Shown here piece after piece: positions 22,601 to 35,500 of a stretch of DNA of 49,509 nt. Numbering within the stretch: the stretch's first letter is position 1; every line of letters starts with the position of its first letter. The position numbers and the translations under genes were made by a program. Under the pieces are notes generated by a model. It saw only the letters and a list, made by a program, of their open reading frames with translations. It did not search any database and had not been told where the DNA came from. Origin of the DNA: Lingula anatina (Eukaryota; Brachiopoda; Lingulata; Lingulida; Lingulidae). The stretch covers positions 138,511-188,019 of the forward strand of contig NW_019775616.1 in assembly GCF_001039355.2 (NCBI RefSeq). The letters are read 5' to 3'.

Positions 22601-24705
22601 CCTGAAGCGGTCAGCATACTGGTCAAGTCCCAATTCCTGCACCCAAGAAACCACATTCTCCACTGTCCACTGTTCGATGGGCTTTTTGTTCTGTGCCAAG
22701 ACCTCTTCACTGCCTAATAGGTCTACATATGTTGCTGTGTCTGCAGCGGAATTATAATAGGGAATTTACTCGATATTTTCAATGGGAGGAAATGGTGAAT
22801 TCTACAGATCCTAAGTGTACTTTTGAACTCAAAGATTTCTTACAATAAGAACATTCCTATAGAGTGGTAGTAACAAACTAAAATATGATCTTTTCAAAAA
22901 TTGTGCATTTTACAGATACTGATTTCTTAGAATTAGAACATGCCTATTGAGTGGTAGTAACAAATTAAATTAAAAAGCAGGCTACTCTATGATTTTATTC
23001 TCTGCAGTAAAAGCACTACAAAAGCTATGTGGATGTATAATTTTGAGATTATAAGATGAAAATTTGATATTTTTGGCCCATTGAAGGTACAGGGACAGGA
23101 TAAACAAATTATGAATCTTGTTTTAAGCCAAGATGGGCCAAGTAGTTGTAGCCAGGATTTTCTAAGTCAAAAAAGGTGTTTTTTTTTAAAGAGTGCACCT
23201 CTTTACCCTTTTAGTTGAACATGATATAAAATATACATAAATTTTGATTCAGAGGTCTTGCATGGCAAAAAGGGTGATTCCTTCTAACTCCCTCCCCCCC
23301 CCAACCTATGGACCTGGGTAGTGAAATTGCCTATGGGCAGATTATATCATATACAAACCTGTCAGTTCCTCTTCTGAAGTTATTTTCCATATTTTGACAG
23401 TCTTGTCATTAGATCCTGAAGCAAGGAATTTACCATCACCAGAAAAGGCACAGCATGTCACATATCTGGGGGGGGGGAAAAAAAAGATCAGATTTACTGA
23501 ATCACGAAGCATGACTTTTCCCTCTTTGTTTGTCCACTGTGTACACTGAACAATCATCCATTCACTTAAAGGGATAATAACTCTTCGTATGAGATCTATA
23601 TTTCACAATAAAAACATTGTAAATAACTCATAGAAATATAATGTATTCTGTTTTACGACAAAAACAGCAGTTATAGCAATTATTCTGATATCTGAGCTTG
23701 TCTTCAGATCACGTGATCCCCATTGATGACTATACTCTGTTATAATCTCTTAAGAGATTTTAACAAAAAACAAACGTTTTAGAAAAAAAACCAGGGACTA
23801 ACTCTGAATGTAAAAATGGATTTATTAACCATTGGTAAGTATGGGAAAATTGTTGTTTACTCCAGGAAAATTCATTTTTTGGCCAAAACGAAGAGTTATT
23901 ATCCCTTTAAAAACAAGTACTTTTTTGTTTTTCAAAATCAAACTATCATTCATTGATTAACAACAAATAAATACATACATTTCAAAATGTTAAAAATATA
24001 TTTGGCTGCCTTCATTGTATTTTGTTAGGTGCAGTTCTGTTAATAAGCCACTGGTTAAAGGGCTTCCCTTGCTAAAACTAAACTATTCTAAAATAAACTC
24101 TAATGGAAAACTGGAAATAAAATGACTATTAATATATAAATATTTACCTGGAGTGTCCTTCTATAGTGTGTAATGGCTCCCCTTTGAGCTGAAGCCAAAA
24201 AAAAATATATATATATAATAAATTCTAATATTCTCCTACAAGATATATCAAATGCAGGCGAAAACTCTTTAACATAAAAATTTTAATTTCTCAAAACCGA
24301 ACGATCAAGTTAGGTTGTGTAATGTGAAACTTAACTGACATCAAAAAGTGAAAACAGCTAGATGCATTTTTTTCTGTTCTTTTATATTTTCTTATCTTTT
24401 ATATCCTCTATATGCATGTACATATACTGTTCTGTCAGCACTAAAATGCTTAAAACAAAATTATATCAAGAAATGAATAATAATATCACAACATGGATGC
24501 TGATTATTTCATCAATCAATCATCAATTTCAACAATTGTTTTACAACTATGCAATCTGGGAAAAAAAAAACCTACATGCTGCTTTCAATGGAATGAATTG
24601 TTTTCTTAGGTGTAAATATAAATACAATGTGTATGTATAATAAATAAATAAATAAATAATTAAATACTCACAGGGTCCCACAACCTTACTGTTTTATCAC
24701 CAGAC
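19620..24705 (-). CDS. WDSUB1: WD repeat, SAM and U-box protein (WDSUB1), 3' half: exons 6-12
   Basis: Minus-strand exons join in phase: 24672-24705, 24148-24188, 23359-23465, 22531-22740, 21745-21828, 21046-21117 and 19620-19777 (TAA at 19620-19622). They encode the end of one WD repeat (SGDKTVRLWDP), a full WD repeat (RYVTCCAFSGDGKFLASG...VKIWK), a SAM domain (PIEQWTVENVVSWVQELGL onward), a helical linker, and a U-box (PDEYLCPITREVMKEPVMAS, then DGYTYERSAITAWVNSGKTS). This order matches vertebrate WDSUB1, a predicted E3 ubiquitin ligase with WD40 repeats for substrate binding and a U-box for the E2 enzyme. Exons 1-5 are on the opposite strand at 32572-35119. A second pair of the linker and U-box exons lies at 20799-20882 and 20103-20174; both are multiples of three and code for the same residues. 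Which pair is real cannot be decided here. Confidence 0.9.
20054..20996 (-). repeat. WDSUB1: Tandem second copy of WDSUB1 exons 10-11
   Basis: About 940 bp here match 20998-21962 almost base for base, with small indels (for example tttatc present only in the other copy near 21490). The copy includes the linker exon (20799-20882) and the first U-box exon (20103-20174). Their splice sites are intact and the protein residues are unchanged. The two copies meet at the N at 20997, so an assembly duplication of two alleles is more likely than a true exon duplication. Confidence 0.8.
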
Positions 24706-24985
24706 CTAAAAAATATAAACAGTCTAATGTAAATAAATGTCAACAGCATCCTTTTGTCAAAGATAATTTTGAAAGTAAGAGAAAAAGGGTGGGGGGATAT
24801 TAAACAGTAAATGCACAGATATGCAACTTGACCTGAAGCAGAAAAGAAGAAAAAAAGTGCACTGATTTACGGGACATCCAAATTTAGGTACTTGTACTCA
24901 TAAAAAACTTTGTCCCTTATCCAGGCCAGGATACAAAAAACAACTGTAGATGTAAATATTTATACATATTTGTTCATGCATTAAG

Positions 24986-25629
24986 CCCCCGTCACACTTA
25001 TTCGGAATCAGCAGGAATCAAGCAGAACCAGCCGGAGTGACTAAATTTAAAAATTTCGTACTTCATTCGGGAAGAAATTTCAATTTGACCTAAATTCTTG
25101 TAAGAATGCCGTTGGAATACTCGGAATGTGCTTGAATCTGCCTGGAATGATTAACTCTCAAATGCAGCTCGAATGTAGTTGGAAAACTAGGAATATAAAT
25201 AATGCTGTCAGAACGCGGTCAGAATATTTAGAATACACTTCGAATACAGTACAAGTGTAGTTCGATTGCTGGCTGAAATAGGATTGAGATGCATTCGAAT
25301 TGCATCCTGGCTCATTTTAGCAGGATTTGAAGTGTCTTGCCATTTGGGTTCTCCCTCAAATGTGATCAGAATGTTTCGAATGTTGTAGGAATGCCATGAG
25401 AATATTTAGAATACAGTCTTAGTGCAGTTATAATACTATTCAAATGCCATTCGATAATATTCCACTTGGAATGCACTTTGAAAGTTTTTAACGTGAGCAA
25501 AACATTCGGGCTGGTCAAAATATTTGGAATGCACTATGAATTTTTAGAATGCTCCTCGAATATCCAGGAACGCACAAAGAATTGTCTTTCTGATGGCATT
25601 CTTGCTCATTCCGCCTCTAGTGTGACGGG
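24986..25629. mobile_element. GTCACAC-ended element with quasi-repetitive GAATG interior
   Basis: The ends are short inverted repeats: cccccgtcacact at the left and agtgtgacggg at the right. The interior is a degenerate series of ggaatg / cgaatg / gaatac words spaced about 10-30 bases apart, with no reading frame of note. The same element is at the same place in the other arm (about 43172-43815, inverted), so it predates the split. No clear target duplication was found. Confidence 0.6.
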
Positions 25630-26375
25630 AGTATTACCACCTGCCCCAGAAATAATTTAGGCTTTTTATAACTATATTGAAAAATAACTATGCAATGCTA
25701 TTTCATATCTATCATGGTTATTTAATTACAATTTTAGCTTCATGTTAAATTATTTTGAGTTATATATCATGTATCACAGCAAACTTATCAGGAATACATT
25801 ACATTCACACACACTGAAAAATATTATTATGGAAAAAATCACAGTGAATAGACATGTTCACTGAATTTACTGGCTTAGATTACAGTCAAAGAATTCGCTT
25901 TCAGCTGGGAACTTTTATCCCTAAATTTGTCATTTGAGAATTGAATTCAAACAATTTTTTCTTTTGGAGGGGGGTGGGGTGTACTTGTTTATATTTGAAC
26001 AAACTGGATGCTCTCCAAGTGTATTCAACAACAATCTTATCACTGTGGAGCCAGGCATATCCTGTTTTCAGTAAACAACAAAATTACAATGATAGCCAGA
26101 CCACAAACGACACAAGTGTTCATGTCAGAAGGCAGTGGTAGGGTAGGACAATTCAAGTAAACCACATCTCTTAATGGGAAAAGGTTCTCTCTGCTTCAAA
26201 ATCTGATCTAGGTTAAGCTGTAACATTAAGGTAAAAAGTTCCACCTTAAAAAAAAGGACTCCCACCCCTATGAAATTGATGCTACAGGCCTGACTGTTCA
26301 AGTTTTTATAGGGGTTACTCATAAAAATTAATATTATATGAACAAAACAAACATATTGATGATCTTCAAAAACAA
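25630..26375. other. Gene-free stretch upstream of discoidin gene A1
   Basis: It contains a module (about 25740-25880: atcatgtatcacagcaaact, then cattcacacacactgaaaaa) that is also present near 29130, 37620, 40110 and 42970, that is, upstream of each discoidin unit. No exon was recognised. The region matches 42420-43140 in reverse. Confidence 0.55.
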
Positions 26376-26934
26376 TCCCAGCGGGCAAATTATGTTGTTT
26401 TAACATTGAAACAACGTTGAACCATAACGTTGAAAAGACATTGAATAAACGTTGGATTTGAAAGTTGTGTCAACCTCAGATAACAACGTTGTATCAACGT
26501 CAGAACAGTCACCTCCACCTGTCTATCTATAACAGGTTACCAAGAACTGTTAACTCCATAACATTTACAGCAACTTATTCATCCTAGTGTTAGCTCACCT
26601 TGCAAGCAGTTCGAATGTATTTCTGAACAACAAGTTAAGAAAATTCACTAGTTAACTAAAGACACAAAACAACTGTCACTTTTACTTTAAAACCATTTTG
26701 TTATTATTTTGATAAATTTAGTTACAGTATTGATAAACAAAGTATCACGTTTTCAATAATTAATATTTTAAATTACAATCCATAACTGCAAGGTTGTGTC
26801 ATTGACCAAAATACAACGTTGAGTCAACGTGGCTGGATCAACGTTGATTTAACTTTGAATTTAGGTAGATCAACGGCAATTCAACGTATCAACCTGTTTT
26901 CAACGTTGATCCAATGCAACTATGCCTGCTGGGA
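26376..26934. mobile_element. 559-bp AACGTTG-rich element, present only in the left arm
   Basis: The ends are tcccagcgggca and tgcctgctggga, an inverted pair with one mismatch. The interior repeats aacgttga-type words near both ends (for example caacgttgaacc, caacgttgatcc). The matching site in the other arm (about 42424-42434, inverted) reads straight through as aacaactgtttt. The insertion added no obvious target duplication. No coding capacity was seen. Confidence 0.7.
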
Positions 26935-27010
26935 CTGTTTGGAACTTTGAACTTGAACTCTGTGGACAGAAGCAAAACCAGTTCCTAGGTCATCTTAACA
27001 ACCCTCTATG

Positions 27011-27018
27011 TATAAATA
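27011..27018 (+). promoter_or_regulatory. TATA box of discoidin gene A1
   Basis: TATAAATA stands 76 bases before the ATG, in a block (ctctatgtataaatagcagc) that is conserved upstream of all four intact discoidin genes. Confidence 0.65.
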
Positions 27019-27093
27019 GCAGCTGCTACATTGATTCCTCAGACCGCACAAGAGGAATTCAAGTTTGTGCCTTTCAAGTCATAAGAAGACAAG

Positions 27094-28466
27094 ATGGTTT
27101 TGGCAAGTTTAATCTTTGCATTTCTACTTATATCAGAACTCGGCACTGACAAAGCGTTAAGTCAGGTGGCACCAAACGCTGTATGCTCATGCCAAGAAGC
27201 ATACACTTTTGAAGACGGCACGACAACAGTTGTCCTGCAACTGCCCAAGACCAGCACAACAGTTAGTACTGGTAACCAGAGCCTCAGCGAACTTGAACAG
27301 AACAACCAAAAACAAGCCCAGATGTTATCTTCGCAGGGACTTCTATTGATGCAGCAGGCCAAGCAAATTCAGCAAATAGAACTAGAACTCCAAGATCTCA
27401 AACTGTCCATTTCTAAGCCACCTGCTGACTGTCAAGATGTGCTTGTGTCAGGCAATTCTCCCATATCCGACTCTCAGATCACGGCGTCGTCCATGTGGGA
27501 TTCTAATCACGGCCCTGCTCACTCTAGATTGTACGCCAACATGGACCAACATCGTGTCGGATCCTGGTCAGCTCGCATCAATGACAACAACCAATGGCTG
27601 CAATTTGACTTTGGACATGTTAGAAAACTGACAGCCATTTTGACCAAGGGAAGAAATCAGTTCGCTCAGTTTGTCAAAACATACCAAATTCACTATGGCA
27701 ACAACACTTTGTTGATGAAGGACTATAGAGATGGAACTGGCTCAGTCAAGGTAACTGATCTGTTATCTCTTATCTGTCACACCCTATAAAAATGCCAACC
27801 CAAGTGTTTTTATGGTTGGAAATGTGTTGTATATTTTGTGATGTCTGTAACATTTTTTAATCATTTCATATTCACACCTCTTCATGTTAAGATCAGCAGT
27901 CTGGTAACATTAACACTAAACCAGTGGCGGATCCGAAGATATTTTCTGACAGTCTTCCAAATTATCTTTGTTGCTTCATCCTCCATTTTTGACCGTCTTC
28001 CGACAGAAAAAAATTAGATACCCATCAATGTAAACTTAAAAATCTGACCGTCTTCCGTAAGACCCAGAAGACGGCCTAAATCCGCCCCTGTAAGCCTTAA
28101 AGAAAAAAAAAAGTTGATAAATGTGCTGAGGTGCAGTAGACAAATGCATCATTTTATGAAATATAGAAAAAATTAGACATATCAAAAGTGATGCAAAACG
28201 AACAATAATCCAAACAACAATTTGCAGGAAAGTATGCTCGCTACCTGTAACATTGTGCATTTTTTTAAAAAAGCAGCTACATGTAGCAGAAATGAAATAA
28301 GCTAAAAAATTAATTGTTCTACTTTCAGATCTTCCAAGGCAACATTGACTTGGACAATATTCACGAAAATGTTTTGAACCCTCCTGTGTATGCTCGCTAC
28401 CTGCGTATTAAACCTCTCACTTGGTTCATGCACATTTCTATGAGAGCCGACGTGCTGGGGTGCTAG
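27094..28466 (+). CDS. Secreted coiled-coil / discoidin (F5/8 type C) protein A1
   Basis: There are two exons, 27094-27750 and 28329-28466 (TAG), with a phase-0 junction (GT donor at 27751, AG acceptor ending 28328). The product has 264 residues: a signal peptide (MVLASLIFAFLLISELGT), a short Cys-containing N-terminal segment (VCSCQEAYT), a heptad-like coiled coil (QKQAQMLSSQGLLLMQQAKQ onward), then one F5/8 C domain from about residue 108 (DCQDVLVSG, GSWSAR, WLQFDFG, KTYQIHYG) to the C-terminal ADVLGC. Discoidin domains often bind sugars or lipids, and the coiled coil suggests a multimer, so a secreted lectin-like or immune role is inferred. Relative to its neighbours it lacks three residues at ELEQNNQ. 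The intron carries the 169-bp MITE. In the other arm the matching gene is B4 (40893-42271). Confidence 0.88.
27922..28090. mobile_element. CAGGGGCGGAT MITE in the intron of gene A1 (169 bp)
   Basis: The ends are cagtggcggat and, on the complement, caggggcggat. The interior holds two inverted gaccgtcttcc motifs. The flanks are taaac (27917-27921) and taagc, a 5-bp duplication with one change. Intact siblings lie at 30428-30596 and 41267-41435. Confidence 0.75.
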
Positions 28467-28948
28467 CAATTTAAAGACATTACATTACTATTATAAATGC
28501 ACATGCTTATATAATACCACTTAGTCTTAAATTTATGCTGGAAATGAGAAAGATATATACATAATATGTAGTGCTATGCAATGTTAACACTGACACCTTG
28601 CCTTATGCTGGTAAAACTGCAGTGGGGTCAGTTAAATTTTATTAGCATGCTCAGTTAGTGCTTTGTATGGGCAATTAGAAGTATACATTGACCCTGATAG
28701 CTCAATAGATATCAGTTGGCTTAAAAGTTTTAGGCACATATAAGCATTCCATCAGACATTAATTTGTATTTATACAATGATTAACTGTAAGACTGCAATG
28801 TTATCATTTATAATTTTTATTTTAATTCATGAAGAAAAAAAAATGACAAGCTGTGTTATCCACTATAGTAACTATTATCATAATGCTTAAATAAATAATT
28901 TATAGCTTAAAACAAAACCAATATTTAATTTTTTTGTCTTTTATCAAA

Positions 28949-29001
<53 letters not shown>

Positions 29002-29527
29002 TTGACTGACCCTGAGGCCAGCATATTTCCAGAGCTGGAGAAGCAGACCACCATTAAATAATAATAAATAAATAAATAAATAAATAAGTAATATCACATT
29101 ATTTCTTAAGTATCATGGTTATCATATATATCATATATCGTGTATCACACCAAATTATCAGGGATTCATTAAATTCACACACTGAAAAATATTATAATGG
29201 AAAAAATCCACAGTGAATTGTTCACTGGTGATGGGTGGTGACAGTTGCCGGAGATTCCAGTCCCCACATCTGTGGCACCGGGCCCTGGGAGACATCCCCT
29301 GCTGAGTGTCACCTATGTCACTGTTGACAATCCATTATCAGTTCACTTGAAGAGGACTTGCGACAAGGTCAAAATGTCGTGATCGCCGTTTGAAAGTAAG
29401 ATCCAGTAGTAGATTTAAATTTCTCATTATCTCAAAACAAATATATATATAATGACAACTGTTCTGAACTTTGAACCAGTGGACTGAATAAACCCCTGCA
29501 CCAAGGTCACCTATAATACCCTCTATC
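28467..29527. repeat. Spacer between A1 and A2 with GA microsatellite and WDSUB1 exon-5 relic
   Basis: A GA run lies at about 28957-28995. Next to it, minus 29011-29054 is a copy of the last 44 bases of WDSUB1 exon 5 (CFSSSGNMLASG). A taaa/aaat run follows to about 29088. From 29226 to 29420 is a GC-richer module (ggagattccagtccccacat, then gatcgccgtttgaaagtaag) that recurs upstream of gene B3 (about 39900-40090) and the B2 relic (about 37505-37575). Confidence 0.7.
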
Positions 29528-29535
29528 TATAAATA
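29528..29535 (+). promoter_or_regulatory. TATA box of discoidin gene A2
   Basis: TATAAATA stands 56 bases before the ATG within ctctatctataaatacc, matching the upstream blocks of the sister genes. Confidence 0.65.
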
Positions 29536-29590
29536 CCGGCTGCTACACTGATTCCTCAATTTTGTGCAACTCAAGTCATAAGAAGACAAG

Positions 29591-30974
29591 ATGGTTTTGG
29601 CAAGTTTCATCTTTGCATTTCTACTTGTATCAGAACTCGGCACTGATAAGGCGTTTAGTCAGGTGTCACCAAACGCTGTATGCTCATGCCAAGAAGCATA
29701 CACTTCTGAAGATGGCACAACAACAGTCGTCCTGCAACTGCCCAAGACCAGCACAACAGTTAGCACTAGTAACCAGAGCCTCAGTGAACTTGACAAATTA
29801 AAACAAAACTACCAAAAACAAGCGCAGATGTTATCTTCGCAGGGACTTTTACTGATGCAGCAGGCTAAGCAAATTCAGCAAATTGAACTGGTACTCCAAG
29901 ACCTTAAACTATCCATTTCTAAACCACCTGCTGACTGTCAAGATGTGCTTGTGTCAGGCAATTCTCCCATATCAGATTCTCAGATTACGGCATCATCCAT
30001 GGTGGATTCTAATCACGGCCCTGCTCACTCTAGATTGTACACCAACATGGACAATCATGCAGTTGGATCCTGGTCAGCTCGCACCAATGACAACAAACAA
30101 TGGCTGCAATTTGACTTTGGACGTGTAAGAAAACTGACAGCCATTTTGACCAAGGGAAGAAATCAGTATGCTCAGTTTGTCAAAACATACCAAATTCACT
30201 ATGGCAACAACACTTTGTTGATGAAGGACTATAGAGATGGAACTGGCTCAGTCAAGGTAACTGATCTGTTATCTCTTATCTGTCACACCCTATAAAAATG
30301 CCAACCCAAGTGTTTTTATGGTTGGAAATGTGTTGTATATTTTGTGATGTCTGTAACATTTTTTAATCATTTCATGTTCACACCTCTTCATGTTAAGATC
30401 AGCAGTCTGGTAACATTAACACTAAACCAGTGGCGGATCCGAAGATATTTTCTGACAGTCTTCCAAATTATCTCTGTTGCTTCATCCTCCATTTTTGACC
30501 GTCTTCCGACGGAAAAAAATTAGATACCCATCAATGTAAACTTAAAAATCTGACCGTCTTCCGTAAGACCCAGAAGACGGCCTAAATCCGCCCCTGTAAG
30601 CCTTAAAGAAAAAAAAAAAGTTGATAAATGTGCTGAGGTGCAGTAGACAAATGCATCATTTTATGAGATATAGAAAAAGTTTAGACATATCAAAAGTGAT
30701 GCAAAACGAACAATAATCCAAACAACAATTTGCAGGAAAGTATGCTCGCTACCTGTAACATCGTACATTTTTTTAAAAAAGCAGCTACATGTAGCAGAAA
30801 TGAAATAAGCTAAAACATTAATTGTTGTACTTTCAGATCTTCCAGGGCAATATTGACTTGGACAACATTCACGAAAATGTTTTGAACCCTCCTGTGTATG
30901 CTCGCTACCTGCGTATTAAACCTCTCACTTGGTTCAGGCACATTTCTATGAGAGCCGACGTGCTGGGGTGTTAG
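29591..30974 (+). CDS. Secreted coiled-coil / discoidin protein A2
   Basis: The exons are 29591-30256 and 30837-30974 (TAG), giving 267 residues. The architecture is the same as A1: signal peptide (MVLASFIFAFLLVSELGT), SCQEAYTS segment, coiled coil containing DKLKQNYQKQ, and an F5/8 C domain ending MRADVLGC. The intron is almost identical to that of A1, including the MITE at 30428-30596. The gene at the matching place in the other arm (B3) lacks the MITE. A2 therefore looks like a recent copy of A1, or one converted by it, rather than the simple allele of B3. Confidence 0.88.
30428..30596. mobile_element. CAGGGGCGGAT MITE in the intron of gene A2 (169 bp)
   Basis: It is near-identical in sequence and position to the copy at 27922-28090, with the same taaac left flank, so it was copied with the gene rather than inserted anew. 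Confidence 0.75.
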
Positions 30975-31206
30975 CAATTTAAAGACATTACATTACTTTT
31001 ATAAATGCGCGTGCTCATATAATACCACTTAGTCTTAAATTTATGCTGGAAATGAGAAAGATATATACATAATATGTAGTGCTATGCAATGTTAACACTG
31101 ACACCTTGCCTTATGCTGGTAAAACTGCAGTGGGGTCAGTTAAATTTTATGAGCATGCTCAGTTAGTGCTTTGTATGGGCAATTAGAAGTATACATTGAC
31201 CCTGAT

Positions 31207-32571
31207 NATTTACCATAAACATACTATAAACATGTTACACAAAAAGAATATGTTTTTAAAGAACTTAAAACCACCGTTACATAGCTGTTTACATGGCTGT
31301 TTGATGACATTGATAATTACGATTAATGACAATTACATAAGACATATAAGTAAATAAGTTACACAGATATAAATATTGTGCCATGTTCAGTCCCACTGCC
31401 GAGTCACTTCTCACAACAGTGGGACCATACACTGACATTTTAAGGGCATTTTATATATATGAAAATGAAAACTTACATTTAAACATATATTTGTTTTCAT
31501 ATATGACCTAAAAATCTAGATATCCCAGTGATGAGGTAACAATTCAAAGCATAAAAAATAATATATTAGAAATTGCTACTGTCCTCATGAAAATGATACG
31601 TGAAGGCCAACTAGTGTTATAAGAAACAATCAGTATTCAAGTGACACAACTGTTGCAATTTTAACTAAGTTAACTCAGCGATCTCAGCAACCACAATCAA
31701 GATCATTGCATATTGTTTTCCTCGTTTCAGATTTAATCAAAACTATTTAATTTTTAAACAAAAATAAATTAAGCAACTTGTAATTGCCTTTTCGCCAAGA
31801 TATGTTAACCCTTTATCAACATGTAGGTTGTTTAGATGCCGAGGTATATACCAGCTGAAAAAACTTGATATTTGGACAGATATTTAGATTAAAGAAACGC
31901 GCGTATATTTGTATATTTCTTATTTACCAAGTAAATATGTTAATGTTTTGTGTAAGATAGATAATAAATTTGAAGATGATATTTATAATATGACACATTG
32001 TATTTTAATTCTTAATTCCCAATAATACGTAAGATAAGACGAGTAATGCTGTGTTTCTGTTGAACATTTCGGTATACGTCTTTTAGCGCGCGATAGTACT
32101 TACCGTTCAAGATGGCACCGTAAACATTAGACCGTCAGGTGACCACTGCATCAGACTTATACCGTTTCGCAATATCTGATCTAATCACAGAATTGCAAGC
32201 AGATAGTTTACAACAAATATTCACAGGCAAAGGTAGGTTGTACATAAATTTTACCATTGATCCCGACTGTGCTATTACAGCTAAAAGGTCAGTTGACCCG
32301 GAAACTTGGATATGTTAAAAGTGTTATTGTAAATACAAGAATTACATTTACACTGAAAACAATATGTAAACATAGTGACTACAAAACTTGATGTCGTCCC
32401 AAACGCGTCTATAACATAAGGCACAGATGTTGAGCAATCGAAATCACCGACTTTTGTGACATTCAGCTAGCCTTCTGATGCACATGTACAGTGTAGACAA
32501 ACTTTAATTTTAATGAAAATGATCAAGCAGTGGAAGTAACTCATTGGACTTTCATATTTACCACATTACAG
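31207..32571 (+). promoter_or_regulatory. WDSUB1: Assembly gap and WDSUB1 5' flank, with a possible untranslated first exon
   Basis: The single N at 31207 ends the left arm; what follows has no counterpart elsewhere in the window. The DNA to about 32090 is AT-rich and holds nothing recognised. A candidate untranslated exon ends at 32232 with the donor caaag/gtaggt. The coding exon has its own AG acceptor at 32570-32571, so at least one upstream exon is expected. The real promoter should lie near 32050-32160. Confidence 0.4.
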
Positions 32572-35500
32572 AAAGCCATGACCACCGTCGCCAACCTCAT
32601 TCACACCATCAGCCTCCACCAAAGTGACGTCAACTGGGTGGCTTACAGCGGCAAGACCCTCGCAACATGTTCTGGAGATAAAACAGTCCGATTGTGGAGC
32701 ACAGAAGATTTCACCGAGTACCCCTGCTCGCCATTATGTGGACATGGATACTATGTACATTGCTGTGTCTTTTCTCCATTCGGGACAATGCTGGCGTCTT
32801 GTTCCACAGACGGGAAGGTGATACTGTGGGACAGTAAGACCGGAGAGAAGAAAGGAACGTTTGAGCATCCTAGTAAAAGTGGCATCAGGGTTTGTAGGTA
32901 GGTATATTATATTTATAATGTTTATTATTATGATTATTAGTCTGTGAGTTTTTATACAATTGGAAATGTAAGGCAGGTTTTTAAATGTCATTACTTCTTG
33001 CCTACACATTCAAGGTTAAGGTTGTTTAACCTTCCACAGTAAATAAATAAGTACTCAGGTAAGGGGTATCCATTTTTATCATCATATTCACAAGTCTACA
33101 TAGCCCTTTGTACGCTTTTGAAAAATCATAAAAATGAAGATCCATATTGCTTTCAAGGACATCAGTTTGAGCGTTTTATCTTAAACTTACTCTGAAGGGG
33201 GGTGGGGGGGTGTTGGCTGGAAAAAGTTTACGCTTTGTAGACTTGTGAAAATGATGATAAAAACTGATGTCCCCTACCATGTATGGTTGTTTTTCTTCAG
33301 GTTCTCCCCAAATTCCTCCTGGCTGGTCACGGGGAGTGATGACGAGACACTGGTGATATGGGACATGAAAACCAAAAAACTACACAGGTATCTCACAAGG
33401 CATCAGTATCCGTATATATACTGATCGTGACATCGAGTATCAGGATTTACCCGAAGCTAATCTTTATTAGTTAATACTGGAAACATCCTCATAAAATGTA
33501 CACTGGGCATATATTTTTTTGTAATTTAATTCATCGTATGTCTAAAAAATTAGTTTTGCTGAATACTAATAGTTGGTTGAGATTTTTTTTCCATAGACAT
33601 AATTGATATTATTATATCCATTCCAATGAGAAGCAGACTCACAAATTTCTGCAAGAAACACTTCATTCACCATATCAAATTATGTACATGTAACAAATGA
33701 AATTTTTTCCTCCTCTTTCCCCCAGAACTCTTGTGGGTCACACAGCCTATGTGAATGCAGTTGCCTATACCCCCTGTAGTGGCTTTCTGGTCTCAGGGTC
33801 CTCAAATGGGGACCTCCGTGCCTGGGATGCCGAATTTGGCCACGGGCCGTGTCTTTGGTATGAACTCGAGGGGCATGACTTGGGGGTGATGTGCTGCGAG
33901 TTTTCACCAACCTTTGGAGCGGGCAGTAAGTTTTTAGTCTTCCTGGCAGTTCAGAATGAGTTAGGCCGTATTCAGAACAAATGATCTGAGGACTAACTGG
34001 CTTTAAACTTGATTGCATTATGCGAGAGTCCCCATGGAAACAGTGCACACTGGCTAGCTCAACCTTACCTATTCTGCACAGTCCATTACAAATCTTTTGT
34101 TCAATTTTTAGTTTTTTCAGAAAAGCAACAAGCAACTTTGTACTATTATGAATTCTTCAATAGATATTTTTTTAAAGTATCTAGCAAACCAACAAACATT
34201 TTGATTGATGTCATTAATAGAATTTTATTTCATATAATATAATTTTTTTCATTCAATCCTGCTAACAAAATTTACACATCCTGCGTGCTATTGATATTTA
34301 GAATACACTGGAGAAATAAACTGTATTTATTTTGATTCAGGCACTCTTAGTTCAACAGGTGAAGTGCAGTATCTTCTAGCAACATGTGGTAATGACAACC
34401 TGGTCAAACTGTGGAATTTTAGAGCCCGATTTGGGACCACAGGTAAGTTTTGTGCACCCCGAGTTTCAGATGCTAGAAACTGGCTTCTGCTTTCAGTGTG
34501 TCTCTGCCTGTTGCAGTAACTTAATACACAAAACTATGAAACTTGGGGGTATTACTCAGGGATGAGATTTTTTTGACTTTTGTCTGATTTCCAACTTTAT
34601 GGGAGCCAAAAATATCATTGGGATAGGTGGTCCCTGAACCCCACGCCATATTTTCTGACTTTTTCACTAAATTGCAGTCTCATTCCTGGGTACAGGAAAC
34701 AGCAGGGGTTAGTTCCCAGCAATTTATCACCACTGAAGCCCAGATTAAGGGGGGGTTTATAATTTGCTTGGCCACAAAAATAGAATCTCAAAATGTAAGA
34801 TATTTCGTAGTATATGGAACTTTTTTTTTGTTTGTTTTAATGCATGTATATATGGAAAGTACACCGAGTAAAGCAATTTCATCACTACACAAAATTATGC
34901 TTTAAGAAAAACAGAGAGGCAGAAGAAAAAGATCAGATAGGGGAAAGCAAATTAAGAAATTCATTTCCAGTTTAGAACTATGCAGTTTATTAAAGTTATT
35001 AAAACAAAGTTATTTCTTTCGCCAGATGTCTCTCTGACCCTCCGTGACACGCTAGCAGGACACCGGGAGACCGTCATGGCGGTCTGCTTCTCCAGCTCTG
35101 GAAATATGCTCGCCTCGGGGTCAGTAAATTAAATTTCTCTCTCTCTCTCTATTTCTCTCTCTCTTTCTCTCCCTCTCTCTCTCTTTTAATTGATAAAAGA
35201 CAGATTTAAGCTGTTATTTGAAGCAACTATTTTATTATAGTAACATGATATGGTATATAGATTATTAATTTTTTCCTGATAAAAATAAAACTAAGAAATC
35301 ATAACATTATAGTCTTACATTTAACCATACCAAACGAGTTAATGTCTAAAACAATGGTTATCAGTGCTTTTGTGCTGTCAGCCTTGTGGGTGTATTATTC
35401 TAATGGCCGATAAGAAGCAGAAATCGAGTATATTCACATGTTTTAACTGACCTGGCTGCAGTTTTTTTTCAATTACTAACATAAGGCAAGGTGTCAGTGG

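Noticed and set aside
24362-24640. A 92-residue open frame conserved in both arms (44160-44438 in reverse)
   Set aside because: Its identity is due to the inverted duplication as a whole. It lies in a WDSUB1 intron and has a low-complexity, AT-driven composition.
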